Source of the DNA: Pseudobutyrivibrio ruminis DSM 9787 | Lineage (GTDB): Bacteria > Bacillota > Clostridia > Lachnospirales > Lachnospiraceae | DNA: 64,000 nucleotides | Direction: 5' to 3' | Assembly (NCBI RefSeq): GCF_900218035.1 | Contig: NZ_OBMR01000010.1 | Span: 62,001-126,000 of the forward strand | Made by a program: the position numbers and the translations under genes | The notes under the pieces: model-generated | The model's input: the letters and a program-made list of their open reading frames with translations, nothing else | Databases searched by the model: none | What the model was told of the DNA's origin: nothing | Shown: positions 25,365 through 34,448 of the stretch, in pieces | Layout of the letters: each line of letters opens with the position of its first letter | Position numbering within the stretch: position 1 is the first letter of the stretch

Positions 25365-26996
25365 ATGGAAAATAAGATGTTTTGTTATCAGTGTCAGGAA
25401 ACAGCAGGCTGCATTGGCTGCACAATGTCAGGTGTTTGTGGAAAGAAGCCAGAGGTAGCAAATCTTCAGGATTTATTGGTATACGTTACCAAAGGAATTT
25501 CATTTGTAACAACAAAGCTTAGAGCAGAGGGTAAAGAGGTTTCAGAAGATATTAATCATATGATTTCGGTAAATCTTTTTACAACAATTACAAATGCAAA
25601 TTTTGATTATGATTCAATAGCCCAGAAGATCGAAGATACTATTAATGCTAAGGAACAGTTATTAGAAAAGCTTACAGATAAGAGTAATCTTCCAGATGCG
25701 GCTATCTGGGATGGAGATAAATCACAGTATGATGAAAAAGCTAAGACAGTAGGTGTTCTTTCAACTAAGGATGAAGATATTCGATCATTGAGAGAGTTGA
25801 TAACATATGGCCTTAAGGGACTTGCTGCTTATTCGAAGCATGCAAATGCTCTTTTAAAGGATAATAAGGATGTTGATGCATTCCTTCAAAAAGCGCTTGC
25901 AGCTACTTTAGATGATAGTCTTTCAGTAGATGATTTGGTTGCGCTAACTCTTGAGACAGGAAAATATGGAGTGGATGGCATGGCACTTCTTGATGAAGCC
26001 AATACATCAGCTTATGGAAATCCTGAAATCACAAAAGTAGATATAGGCGTTAGAAATAACCCTGGTATTCTTATTTCTGGTCATGACCTGAAGGACTTGG
26101 AAATGCTTTTAGAGCAGACTAAGGGTACAGGAGTAGATGTATATACTCACTCAGAAATGTTACCAGCCCACTATTACCCATTCTTTAAGAAATATGATAA
26201 TTTTGCTGGAAACTATGGTAATGCATGGTGGAAGCAAAAGGAAGAATTTGCTAGCTTCAATGGCCCAATTCTGATGACAACAAACTGTATCGTGCCACCA
26301 GCAGATTCTTATAAAGATAGAATGTTTACAACAGGTGCTGCAGGATATCCTGGATGTAAGCATATTGATGCGCCTTATGGTGAAACAAAGGATTTCTCTG
26401 AAATCATTGAAATGGCAAAGAAATGTGATGCACCTACGGAAATTGAACGTGGTGAAATTATCGGAGGATTTGCTCATGAGCAGGTATTTGCTCTTGCAGA
26501 TAGTGTAGTAGATGCAGTTAAAACTGGAGCAATCAAAAAGTTTGTTGTAATGGCTGGTTGCGATGGAAGAGCAAAGAGTAGAAGCTACTATACTGAGTTT
26601 GCTAAGGCGCTTCCAAAGGACACAGTGATTCTTACAGCAGGATGTGCAAAGTACAAATACAATAAGCTAAACCTTGGTGATATCAATGGAATTCCAAGAG
26701 TTTTGGATGCAGGACAGTGTAACGACTCATATTCGTTGGCGCTTATCGCATTAAAGCTCAAGGAAGTGTTTGAACTTGATGATGTTAATGAACTTCCAAT
26801 TGTTTACAACATTTCATGGTATGAGCAGAAGGCTGTAATAGTTCTTCTTGCACTACTTTACCTCGGAGTAAAGAACATCCACCTTGGCCCAACACTTCCT
26901 GCATTTCTTTCACCAAATGTTGCAAACGTTCTTGTTCAGAATTTTGGTATAGCGGGAATCACAAATGTAAAAGATGATATTAAGGCATTGATATAA
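25365..26996 (+). CDS. hcp: Hybrid-cluster protein (hydroxylamine reductase / NO reductase)
   Basis: 543 residues. The N-terminal Fe-S site has Cys7, Cys10, Cys19 and Cys25 (CX2CX8CX5C, the spacing of strict anaerobes). Ligands of the hybrid Fe-S-O cluster are visible in [36 protein letters not shown] and [10 protein letters not shown]. Hcp reduces NO to N2O and also hydroxylamine, and protects anaerobes from nitrosative stress in the cytoplasm. GGAGG precedes the ATG. Control by the adjacent Crp/Fnr-type regulator is strongly suggested by the shared palindrome. A terminator follows at 27159. Confidence 0.96.
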   Translation: MENKMFCYQCQETAGCIGCTMSGVCGKKPEVANLQDLLVYVTKGISFVTTKLRAEGKEVSEDINHMISVNLFTTITNANFDYDSIAQKIEDTINAKEQLLEKLTDKSNLPDAAIWDGDKSQYDEKAKTVGVLSTKDEDIRSLRELITYGLKGLAAYSKHANALLKDNKDVDAFLQKALAATLDDSLSVDDLVALTLETGKYGVDGMALLDEANTSAYGNPEITKVDIGVRNNPGILISGHDLKDLEMLLEQTKGTGVDVYTHSEMLPAHYYPFFKKYDNFAGNYGNAWWKQKEEFASFNGPILMTTNCIVPPADSYKDRMFTTGAAGYPGCKHIDAPYGETKDFSEIIEMAKKCDAPTEIERGEIIGGFAHEQVFALADSVVDAVKTGAIKKFVVMAGCDGRAKSRSYYTEFAKALPKDTVILTAGCAKYKYNKLNLGDINGIPRVLDAGQCNDSYSLALIALKLKEVFELDDVNELPIVYNISWYEQKAVIVLLALLYLGVKNIHLGPTLPAFLSPNVANVLVQNFGIAGITNVKDDIKALI

Positions 26997-27082
26997 CCAT
27001 ATATCTAAAAATATTATATAAATTTATATTTTTGAGTATAATAGTACTGTAAGATGTAGGCAGATATCGAAAGGAGAGGAAA

Positions 27083-27153
27083 ATGAGTAGGGTGAACAAC
27101 TGGAAGTAGATTTACTGAAGGCGATTCACAACCCTGTAAAGGATATTAAATAA
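27083..27153 (+). other. Short or decayed reading frame after hcp
   Basis: A good ribosome site (AAAGGAGAGG) leads to an ATG at 27083 whose frame stops after 8 codons (MSRVNNWK). In another frame, 27091-27153 reads 20 plausible codons (GEQLEVDLLKAIHNPVKDIK) to TAA but lacks a start. A TATAAT box lies at 27037-27042. It may be a small gene broken by a 1-nt shift, or a leader peptide. Weakly supported. Confidence 0.3.
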
Positions 27154-27158
27154 TAGAA

Positions 27159-27189
27159 AATAGGGCTGCGCTCAGCAGCCCTATTTTTT
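27159..27189. terminator. Terminator between hcp side and the chemotaxis receptor gene
   Basis: An 11-bp stem (27159-27169 with 27175-27185), 5-nt loop, TTTTTT on the plus side. The minus strand gives ATTTTCT, so use by the convergent receptor gene is possible. Confidence 0.85.
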
Positions 27190-27204
27190 CAATCAAGAAA
27201 TCCT

Positions 27205-28938
27205 CTAACTAATCTCTTTAAATTTCTCAACTTCTATATTTAAAGTTTTTATAGTTTCTCTGTTATTCTCAGATTCACTTTGAATATCCTCAACTGATTG
27301 ATGGAGTGTGTTCATTTCTTCCGTGGATTTTATAAGTGCGGCAACGCTGTTTTCGGATGCAACGCTGATTTCGCTGATGCCAGCAGAAAGTGATTCGGTG
27401 AGCTCTTCCATAGTTCTTGCGTGGTCAGAGAACTTCATTAAAAGTTTGTTAATCTTCGTAATTCCGTTTTGGTTTTCAACAGCATTTTCAACAAACTTGT
27501 CATAGTCAACAAGTATGCTTGATGTGAGATATTCAAGTAATTCGTTGGCGTTGGCCACAAGCTCATGGACGGAATCAAGAACGATGACATTAGTTTCTTG
27601 AATTCGGTTTGCTATGGCCTTTGTGTTTTCAGATAAGCTTTGAATTTCTGTAGCAACTACAGCAAATCCACGGCCTGCATCTCCGGCTCGGGCTGCTTCA
27701 ATTGAAGCGTTAAGGGCTAACAAATTAGTCTGGTCTGAAATGGAAAGAATGTTGTCAGTAAGTTCTCTTATGTTTTCCACAGAACTACTTTTCTCAATTG
27801 ATTCTTCCATGCGAGAACTAATATCTTCAATCATGTTCATGGTCTGTGCTTTGCTTGTTTCAGAATTGTTTTTAGCAAGTTCAGCATGTGCAAGCAATTC
27901 CTGAACCTGAGCTGTGTTCTCCACAGAACCATCTTTTATCTCTTTTGCAGCAGTAAGAATATTCATTGAAGACTCATCGATAGTTTGAAGAGTTGCATTT
28001 ATTTCTTCCATGTTTGCAGAAAGCTCGCTGAGGCTTTCAAAGATGGAAGCGGAAGTGGTTTCACAATCATTTATGTTGTTATTCATGTTGAATGTTGCAG
28101 ACTGGATGTTACTTGAACCATTTTGAATAGATTTTATTACCTGCTGTAATTCATCTAAAAATGTATTTATTCCAATGGCGATTTTGCCAACTTCATCTTC
28201 GTACAAGTAATCCATACGCATTGTCAAATCACCCTGTCCGGCTTGAAGCTCATCAATCATCTGGTTCATTCTTGACTGCATATTATCAAGAGGCTTAAGT
28301 ACTGTTCTAAGTGTAATGAAAATTGCAATTCCCATAGAGATAATAAAGATAATACCCATCACGATTGTGATAGCAGTAGCACGATTAACACGGATTTTTA
28401 CAAGTCCTGTTTCGTGCTCGACCAAAGAATCAAGGGTGTTTAAATATTCGGTTTCAGGGGTTTGCATATCGGCAACAATAGTTGATAAGGTCTGATATTC
28501 TGATTTAAGTATGGCAGGATTACCGGCATTTATTGCGGCAGCAACCTTATATGCCTGAGTAGCATAAGCCTGAATTGAATCATAATAATCAGCGTAAGAA
28601 TCGCGGAGTGAATCATTCATTTCTGCATCAGAAAATGCATCAACGTCAGCCTTAATTGATTCAGAAGTTTCCAGTAATCCATCAACTAAAGCACTGTAAT
28701 CGCTTACTACTGCCCAATCTTGGCCGTTCATTTTTGTCAGGGCTCCGATTTCGAGCATAGCCATGTTCTGCTTTAAATCATTCTGAAGAGATTTTAATTC
28801 CACAGTATAATCTGCCAATAGGGTTGTAGACAGCTGGACTTGGTCGTTAGTTACTCCGCTCATACCAGCATTTATCGAAAACAAAATCAGCAGAACTACT
28901 AGGATTGTTAAAATTCGTAGTTTAATTGACTTTTTCAT
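27205..28938 (-). CDS. Methyl-accepting chemotaxis protein
   Basis: 577 residues. TM1 is at about 5-25, followed by a helical outside sensor region (four-helix-bundle type) to about 185, TM2 at about 190-212, HAMP, then a long coiled-coil signalling domain. The hairpin tip reads [33 protein letters not shown], the CheA/CheW contact. It directs swimming in response to a chemical; the ligand is unknown. The ATG at 28938 has GGAGGA 8 nt upstream. It is a lone receptor gene here, with no che or flagellar genes in the window. Confidence 0.95.
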   Translation of the reverse strand: MKKSIKLRILTILVVLLILFSINAGMSGVTNDQVQLSTTLLADYTVELKSLQNDLKQNMAMLEIGALTKMNGQDWAVVSDYSALVDGLLETSESIKADVDAFSDAEMNDSLRDSYADYYDSIQAYATQAYKVAAAINAGNPAILKSEYQTLSTIVADMQTPETEYLNTLDSLVEHETGLVKIRVNRATAITIVMGIIFIISMGIAIFITLRTVLKPLDNMQSRMNQMIDELQAGQGDLTMRMDYLYEDEVGKIAIGINTFLDELQQVIKSIQNGSSNIQSATFNMNNNINDCETTSASIFESLSELSANMEEINATLQTIDESSMNILTAAKEIKDGSVENTAQVQELLAHAELAKNNSETSKAQTMNMIEDISSRMEESIEKSSSVENIRELTDNILSISDQTNLLALNASIEAARAGDAGRGFAVVATEIQSLSENTKAIANRIQETNVIVLDSVHELVANANELLEYLTSSILVDYDKFVENAVENQNGITKINKLLMKFSDHARTMEELTESLSAGISEISVASENSVAALIKSTEEMNTLHQSVEDIQSESENNRETIKTLNIEVEKFKEIS

Positions 28939-29133
28939 ATACAAAATCCTCCATTATCTCATTTTGTTAGAAGCAATATACCATCATTCTCGCGGAATGA
29001 TATTTATATAGGATAACTGGTCGTTTTGGAAGTATAACTGACAGCCCGAAGAAAATTATTGTTTCTTTCGCTCCTTTAATAGTGTAAAGTTTAAACAAAG
29101 ATGTAGGGAAACGGGAATACAAAAGGAGAGAAG

Positions 29134-31098
29134 ATGCAACAGAATGAAATGGAAAAGCAGTATTTAAGGATTTTGTCCAAGCAATTTCCTAATGTAGCAT
29201 CCACTGCTACAGAAATTATTAACTTGCAGTCGATTCTTAGCCTTCCAAAAGGCACAGAGCACTTTCTTTCGGATATTCACGGTGAATATGAGCAATTCGC
29301 TCATGTTTTAAGAAATGGCTCGGGAGCGGTGAAGCGCAAAATCGATGAAGAGTTTGGCAACATGCTTTCGGAGAAAGAGAAGAGAGATTTAGCCACCCTT
29401 ATTTATTATCCAGAAGAGCGAATCAGAATGATTAAAGAATCAGGCTGGGGTAATTCAATGGACGACTGGTATGTTGTGATGATTAACCGCCTGATTCAAG
29501 TATGCAAGGCAGCTGCTAGCAAATATACCAGGTCAAAGGTGCGAAAAGCTTTGCCAAAGGATTTTGCATACGTTATTGAGGAGCTTATTACTGGCAGGCG
29601 AGACCACAGTGACCAGGAAGCATACTTTAACGAAATTATCCACACGGTAATTCGTATTGGAAAAGCGCCAGAGCTTATTGTGGCGCTATCGAATGCAATC
29701 AGCCGTTTTGTGGTGGATCATCTTCATATTGTAGGAGATATTTACGACAGAGGGCCAGGTCCACATATCTGCATGGATATTCTTATGAAGTATCATAGTG
29801 TGGACATTCAATGGGGAAATCATGATGTAGTTTGGATGGGAGCTGCAACAGGACAGCTTGCTTGTATCGCCACAGTGCTCAGATTTTCTGCTAGATATGG
29901 AAACCTTGATATTCTTGAAGATGGCTATGGCATAAATCTTCTTCCACTGTTCAAATTTGCTATGGAGACCTACAAGGAGGATCCTTGCGACCAGTTTGCT
30001 TTACACTATCGTGAGGGCGAATACGATTTGGCAAATGCGGAAATTGACAGGAAGATGCACAAGGCCATAGCAATCATTCAGTTTAAAATTGAGGGACAAC
30101 TCATAAAAGAACATCCTGAATTTAATATGGATGACAGACTTCTTCTAGATAAGATGGATCTAACAAGGGGAGTTGTCCTTATAGATGGTAAAGAGTATGA
30201 GCTTTTAGATTGCAATTTTCCAACAGTTAATCCAGAGGACCCTTATGCTTTATCCAAAGAAGAAAAGGATGTAATGGATAAGCTTCGAGTAGCTTTTATG
30301 AAATGTGAGAAGCTACAGGAGCATGTAGGATTTTTATATCGTAAAGGCGGATTATATAAGACTTACAATAACAACATTCTTTTTCATGGTTGTGTCCCTC
30401 TTGATGACAAGGGCCAATTCAAGGATGTGGAATTGTGTGGCAAACACTATAAAGGAAAAGCATTGTATGACGCCCTAGAACAGCTTCTTAGAAAGGGTTA
30501 CTATGCAATAGACCCGGAGGAGAAACAAAAGGGCATGGATATGCTTTGGTATACATGGTGCCACGCAAATTCTCCTGTGTTCGGGAAAGACAAAATGGCC
30601 ACATTTGAGCGCTATTTTGTAGCAGACAAAGAGACACATGTGGAGAAAAAAAATCCATATTACACTTGGTATGACAAAGACGAAACTGTAACTATGATTC
30701 TCAATGAGTTTGGTCTTAACGCACCTGAGAGCCACATTATAAATGGCCATGTTCCAGTGGAGGCTAAAAAGGGCGAACTCCCTATCAAGTGTGGTGGAAG
30801 ATTAATAGTAATCGACGGAGGATTTTCAAAAGCTTATCAACCAAAGACTGGTATCGCGGGATACACACTTACATATAATTCATATGGTTTCTTACTTGCG
30901 GCACATGAGCCTTTTGAATCTGTAGAAAAAGCAGTGGAAACCGGAAGCGATATTCATTCTGACACAGTGCTTGTTCAACACGTGGACAGACGAAAGACTG
31001 TGGCAGACACAGACAATGGACAAGCATTAAAGCAGAATATTATGGAGCTTGAAGAATTGCTTGAAGCATATCGCACAGGTATATTGGTTGAATCATAA
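29134..31098 (+). CDS. fbp: Fructose-1,6-bisphosphatase, class III
   Basis: 654 residues, the normal length for the Firmicute-type enzyme. It contains metallophosphoesterase motifs: DIHGEYEQFAHVLRNGSG near the N-terminus, GDIYDRGPGPHICMD and WGNHDVVWMGAA in the middle, and INGHVPVEAKKGE and IDGGFSKAYQ later. It removes the 1-phosphate from fructose 1,6-bisphosphate in gluconeogenesis, in the cytoplasm. AGGAGAG precedes the ATG. It opposes PfkA, encoded 11 kb downstream. The gene stands alone; a promoter for the next gene begins right after it. Confidence 0.96.
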   Translation: MQQNEMEKQYLRILSKQFPNVASTATEIINLQSILSLPKGTEHFLSDIHGEYEQFAHVLRNGSGAVKRKIDEEFGNMLSEKEKRDLATLIYYPEERIRMIKESGWGNSMDDWYVVMINRLIQVCKAAASKYTRSKVRKALPKDFAYVIEELITGRRDHSDQEAYFNEIIHTVIRIGKAPELIVALSNAISRFVVDHLHIVGDIYDRGPGPHICMDILMKYHSVDIQWGNHDVVWMGAATGQLACIATVLRFSARYGNLDILEDGYGINLLPLFKFAMETYKEDPCDQFALHYREGEYDLANAEIDRKMHKAIAIIQFKIEGQLIKEHPEFNMDDRLLLDKMDLTRGVVLIDGKEYELLDCNFPTVNPEDPYALSKEEKDVMDKLRVAFMKCEKLQEHVGFLYRKGGLYKTYNNNILFHGCVPLDDKGQFKDVELCGKHYKGKALYDALEQLLRKGYYAIDPEEKQKGMDMLWYTWCHANSPVFGKDKMATFERYFVADKETHVEKKNPYYTWYDKDETVTMILNEFGLNAPESHIINGHVPVEAKKGELPIKCGGRLIVIDGGFSKAYQPKTGIAGYTLTYNSYGFLLAAHEPFESVEKAVETGSDIHSDTVLVQHVDRRKTVADTDNGQALKQNIMELEELLEAYRTGILVES

Positions 31099-31103
31099 AA
31101 TAG

Positions 31104-31133
31104 TTGAATTTTAAAGGATATTTAGAGTAGAAT
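31104..31133 (+). promoter_or_regulatory. Promoter of the MATE transporter gene
   Basis: TTGAAT (31104-31109), 18-nt spacer, TAGAAT (31128-31133), with the ATG 32 nt later. Confidence 0.6.
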
Positions 31134-31164
31134 AGAGCCCAAATTTAGTTAGGAGAATAAACTC

Positions 31165-32493
31165 ATGGAGAAAAATCTTACACAAGGCAGCTTACTAAAG
31201 AACATTATGATTTTTTCAGGGCCTTTTCTACTCTCTTATTTTTTGCAGACTCTCTATGGAATGGCAGATTTGTTCATAGTTGGTCAGTATAATGGAGCAG
31301 CATCTATATCAGGTGTATCAATCGGTTCCCAGGTAATGCACATGATTACTGTCATGATTGTAGGACTTGCTATGGGTTCTGTTGTTATGATTGCAAGAAA
31401 TGTAGGAGCTAAGGACCGAGCTAAAATATCCAAGACTATCGGAAATACGATAGTTTTATTTGCTATAGTTGCTGTATTATTAGCAGTACTTTTACTGGCA
31501 TTAGTGAATCCAATTGTTTCTGTTATGAGTACTCCAGTGGAAGCTGTTGATGAAACTACAGCATATCTTATTGTTTGTTTTGCAGGCATTCCATTTATTG
31601 TTGCATATAACGTAATTGCAGCAATTTTCAGAGGTCTTGGGGATTCAAAAAGCCCAATGATTTTCATAGCAATTGCGTGTGTTTTAAACATTGCGTTGGA
31701 CTATCTTTTTATTGGTGGTTTCGGAATGAAAGCCGTGGGCGCAGCATGGGCTACAATTATTGCGCAGGCATTCAGTGTTATCATTTCGATTATTGCTATT
31801 TATAAAATGAAATTGGTATCTATCTCTAAAACGGATTTACGAATTGATAAATCTACTTTGGGAAGCATTCTAAGAGTGGGCGTTCCAGTATGTCTTCAGG
31901 ATGGATTCATACAGGTTTCGTTTTTAATTATCACTATTATTGCAAATTCTAGAGGCGTTGAGATATCTGCAGCAGTTGGTATCGTAGAAAAGATTATTTC
32001 ATTCCTATTCTTAGTACCTTCATCAATGCTATCAACTATTTCAACAATATCATCCCAGGCAATCGGTGCAGGGGACAAGCCTCTAGCAAGGAAAACACTC
32101 TTCTATGGCATGACGATTGCGGTATCAATTGGTCTTGTTTTTGCCATAGCATTCCAGTTTATAGCAAGTCCTGTAATCGGTATGTTTACTGATGATATGG
32201 TGGTAGTTGCACTTGGCGTATCCTATATCAAATCATATGTATTCGATTGTACTGTTGCCTCATTCCACTTCTGCTTCAGCGGATTTTTTGTGGCTTCAAA
32301 TTACTCATATATTTCATTTATCCACAACGTGGTATCCATCATTTTGATGAGAGTACCAGGAGCATATTTGGCATCAATTTATTATCCAGATACTCTGTTT
32401 CCAATGGGCCTGGCAGCACCACTTGGAGGCGTCATTCAGCTAATTATATGTGTGGTTGCATATATGATTCTAAGGAAAAAAGAGAAAATATAA
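31165..32493 (+). CDS. MATE-family efflux transporter
   Basis: 442 residues with 12 predicted membrane segments in two homologous halves. The N-terminal half holds the family stretch LYGMADLFIVGQYNGAASISGVSIGSQ; FRGLGDSKSPM is the usual loop before TM5. MATE pumps export cationic drugs or metabolites in exchange for Na+ or H+. Substrate unknown. TTAGGAG precedes the ATG. It ends in a lysine-rich tail (LRKKEKI). Confidence 0.93.
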   Translation: MEKNLTQGSLLKNIMIFSGPFLLSYFLQTLYGMADLFIVGQYNGAASISGVSIGSQVMHMITVMIVGLAMGSVVMIARNVGAKDRAKISKTIGNTIVLFAIVAVLLAVLLLALVNPIVSVMSTPVEAVDETTAYLIVCFAGIPFIVAYNVIAAIFRGLGDSKSPMIFIAIACVLNIALDYLFIGGFGMKAVGAAWATIIAQAFSVIISIIAIYKMKLVSISKTDLRIDKSTLGSILRVGVPVCLQDGFIQVSFLIITIIANSRGVEISAAVGIVEKIISFLFLVPSSMLSTISTISSQAIGAGDKPLARKTLFYGMTIAVSIGLVFAIAFQFIASPVIGMFTDDMVVVALGVSYIKSYVFDCTVASFHFCFSGFFVASNYSYISFIHNVVSIILMRVPGAYLASIYYPDTLFPMGLAAPLGGVIQLIICVVAYMILRKKEKI

Positions 32494-32613
32494 AACGTTC
32501 GAAAAAACAACACATACACATCACATAAGCGGGCTATCATTCGATTATGCATACAGATGTGTAGCTGTAATGGAATGGTTATTTGAGAACTAGCATTCTC
32601 CTGATAAATTGTT

Positions 32614-32619
32614 TACAAT
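32614..32619 (+). promoter_or_regulatory. -10 box directly upstream of the DUF3783 start codon
   Basis: TACAAT followed by 7 nt and then ATG (32627). This spacing places transcription start at or next to the start codon, and no ribosome site is seen, so the mRNA may be leaderless. The -35 region is weak. Confidence 0.45.
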
Positions 32620-32626
32620 CATAATT

Positions 32627-32977
32627 ATGAAAGTATACGTTTATAATTTGATGTTCAACAAAATAGCAGCAGCCAGCAAAGCCTGTAGCGCAGTTGGCGC
32701 AGAGCTTGTGACAATTTCCAAGGATGATATTCATAAATCGGTAGAGCATATTATTGGAGAAGCTAAGAATCCAAAGCCGATGAAGGACTCAAGTGATGCG
32801 ATTACAGAGCTTATGATTTTTGATGGGTTCACAAGTGATAATCTAGATGTGTTCTTAGAGGCATATAAACAAACAAAGGCGCCAGCCATAGTTTATAAAG
32901 CTATGGTGACACCTATAAATAAAAAGTGGTCATTGACCTACTTATATTCCCATTTAGTAAATGAGGCAGGACATTAA
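32627..32977 (+). CDS. DUF3783-family protein
   Basis: 116 residues. Features resembling DUF3783 proteins are LMIFDGFTSDNLDVFLEAYKQTKAPAIVYKAMVTPINKKWSLTYLYSHLVNE, preceded by a poorly conserved alpha/beta region. It probably uses the ATG at 32627; a TTG at 32609 gives a longer form. There is no ribosome site. A terminator overlaps the stop codon. Function unknown. Confidence 0.72.
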   Translation: MKVYVYNLMFNKIAAASKACSAVGAELVTISKDDIHKSVEHIIGEAKNPKPMKDSSDAITELMIFDGFTSDNLDVFLEAYKQTKAPAIVYKAMVTPINKKWSLTYLYSHLVNEAGH

Positions 32978-32991
32978 GTCCTGCCTTTTTT
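32964..32991. terminator. Terminator overlapping the DUF3783 stop codon
   Basis: AGGCAGGAC (32964-32972) pairs with GTCCTGCCT (32978-32986), followed by TTTTT. The stop codon TAA lies in the loop. The convergent EAL gene ends at 32990 within the T-run. Confidence 0.88.
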
Positions 32992-34201
32992 ATACATATG
33001 TTCCATCTTCAAAATCAAGATTCTGAATGAATGACACTACATAAACATCATTGTTTCTTTCACTTTCCATGAAATAGTCTTCAATGGCAACCTTGTGGAG
33101 TTCATTATTCTCATCTCTTTGATAGACGATTCTCATAACTCTTCTTTCGCCATTTTTATATGCTTCAAGAAGGCTTTTTCTGTTGAAAGCATTAAGTATA
33201 TCCTTTTGTGATTCAGGTACGGTGGCATCAACAATTCGTCTTAAGCAATCATCATAAGAACCTGTTTCAGGGATAGTTGTATTCATAAAGTCTTCATATC
33301 TCATAAATGTGTATGAGTTTTTGCTTATATTGGCAAACTTTATAAGTTGAAACTTTTTATATACTGAATCAATTAGAATTTTAACTTGCTCAAAAACAGC
33401 TCCTTCTTCAAATGGTTCCATTGTACCGATTTCAACAGGTGCTTCCTCAATGCACATGCGAATGAAATCACTTTTTTCAAGAGGCTTAGAGAAAATAAAG
33501 CCCTGGATATAATCACAATCGCAAGTATTGATAAACTGAAGCTGGGATTCGGTTTCTACACCTTCAACAACTGTAAGCAGATGAAGTCTGTGGGCAAAAT
33601 AGAATACCGATTCGAGAGTCATTTTTCCGCGTTCGGTCTGACAATTGTCTGCCAGAAATGATCTGTCAATTTTAAGGATTGTGGCTGGCACATCTTTTAC
33701 AAAAGAAAGAGATGACATACCGGAACCGAAATCATCGATTGAAACTGCGTAACCAGCAGCAACAATTTTGTTAACCCATTCGATAACATCCTGCTTGTCC
33801 GTTGCTACGTCAGATTCAGTGATCTCAACACCTAATAAAGATTTATCAATGCCGTAGGTTTCTACAAGTTTGTCTAGCTTTTCTATGAACTGAGAATCAT
33901 GAGCATGTTCTCGTCCGAAATTAACACTTATTCTAACAGCTCTGCTTTTTAGTAGCTTGATGGTTTTGCAAGCTTCCTCAGCAATAAACCAATCTACAAC
34001 AGAAAGCTGGCCGTTTTCTTCTAAAATAGGAATGAAATCCTTTGGTAAGACGATGGTGCCGTCTGGCTTTATCCATCTTACGAGGGCTTCAGCTCCGCCA
34101 ACAACACCTTTTTTGGCATTATACTGTGGCTGGTAATGCGCTTGAAGCTCACCGTTTTCTATTGCGTTTACAATATCATTTAATAATATTTGATTTTCCA
34201 T
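32990..34201 (-). CDS. EAL-domain cyclic-di-GMP phosphodiesterase
   Basis: 403 residues. The EAL domain (about 1-250) keeps key motifs: AEALVRW (the EAL Glu), NFGREHAHD, LGVEITESDV, SIDDFGSGMSSL, ILKIDRSFL and VVEGVETE. A catalytically competent c-di-GMP hydrolase is therefore likely. About 150 extra C-terminal residues of unknown fold follow; they may regulate or localise it. No GGDEF or membrane segment is present. It lowers c-di-GMP, which would favour motility over attachment; the receptor gene 4 kb upstream fits this theme. Confidence 0.92.
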   Translation of the reverse strand: MENQILLNDIVNAIENGELQAHYQPQYNAKKGVVGGAEALVRWIKPDGTIVLPKDFIPILEENGQLSVVDWFIAEEACKTIKLLKSRAVRISVNFGREHAHDSQFIEKLDKLVETYGIDKSLLGVEITESDVATDKQDVIEWVNKIVAAGYAVSIDDFGSGMSSLSFVKDVPATILKIDRSFLADNCQTERGKMTLESVFYFAHRLHLLTVVEGVETESQLQFINTCDCDYIQGFIFSKPLEKSDFIRMCIEEAPVEIGTMEPFEEGAVFEQVKILIDSVYKKFQLIKFANISKNSYTFMRYEDFMNTTIPETGSYDDCLRRIVDATVPESQKDILNAFNRKSLLEAYKNGERRVMRIVYQRDENNELHKVAIEDYFMESERNNDVYVVSFIQNLDFEDGTYV

Positions 34202-34435
34202 AACTTCCTTAAAACGTTATAAAAACATTAATAGACACGAAAACAAATTATAATGTCACGTATTGGAACTGTCAACGAAAAAAGTTGCCATAAACCTTGA
34301 AAATTCAATGTTTGTGCAAAATTGCAATAAGTTGTCAGGAAACTGAGTTTGAAGTGTACAGTTTTCATAATTGAGAAAAAAGACAATTATTAGACTATTG
34401 AGGAGATAGTTCTTTTATTTTAATAATTAAAACTA

Positions 34436-34441
34436 TATAAT
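34436..34441 (+). promoter_or_regulatory. -10 box directly upstream of the DHH gene start
   Basis: Perfect TATAAT, then 7 nt, then ATG (34449), the same spacing as before the DUF3783 gene. No ribosome site is near; the only purine run (GAGGAGAT) is about 40 nt away. This points to leaderless mRNA. The rest of the 247-nt gap 34202-34448 shows no clear element. Confidence 0.55.
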
Positions 34442-34448
34442 AGTTTCT

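Noticed and set aside
34202-34448. Cyclic-di-GMP riboswitch before the EAL gene
   Set aside because: No matching conserved core or stem layout was found on either strand.
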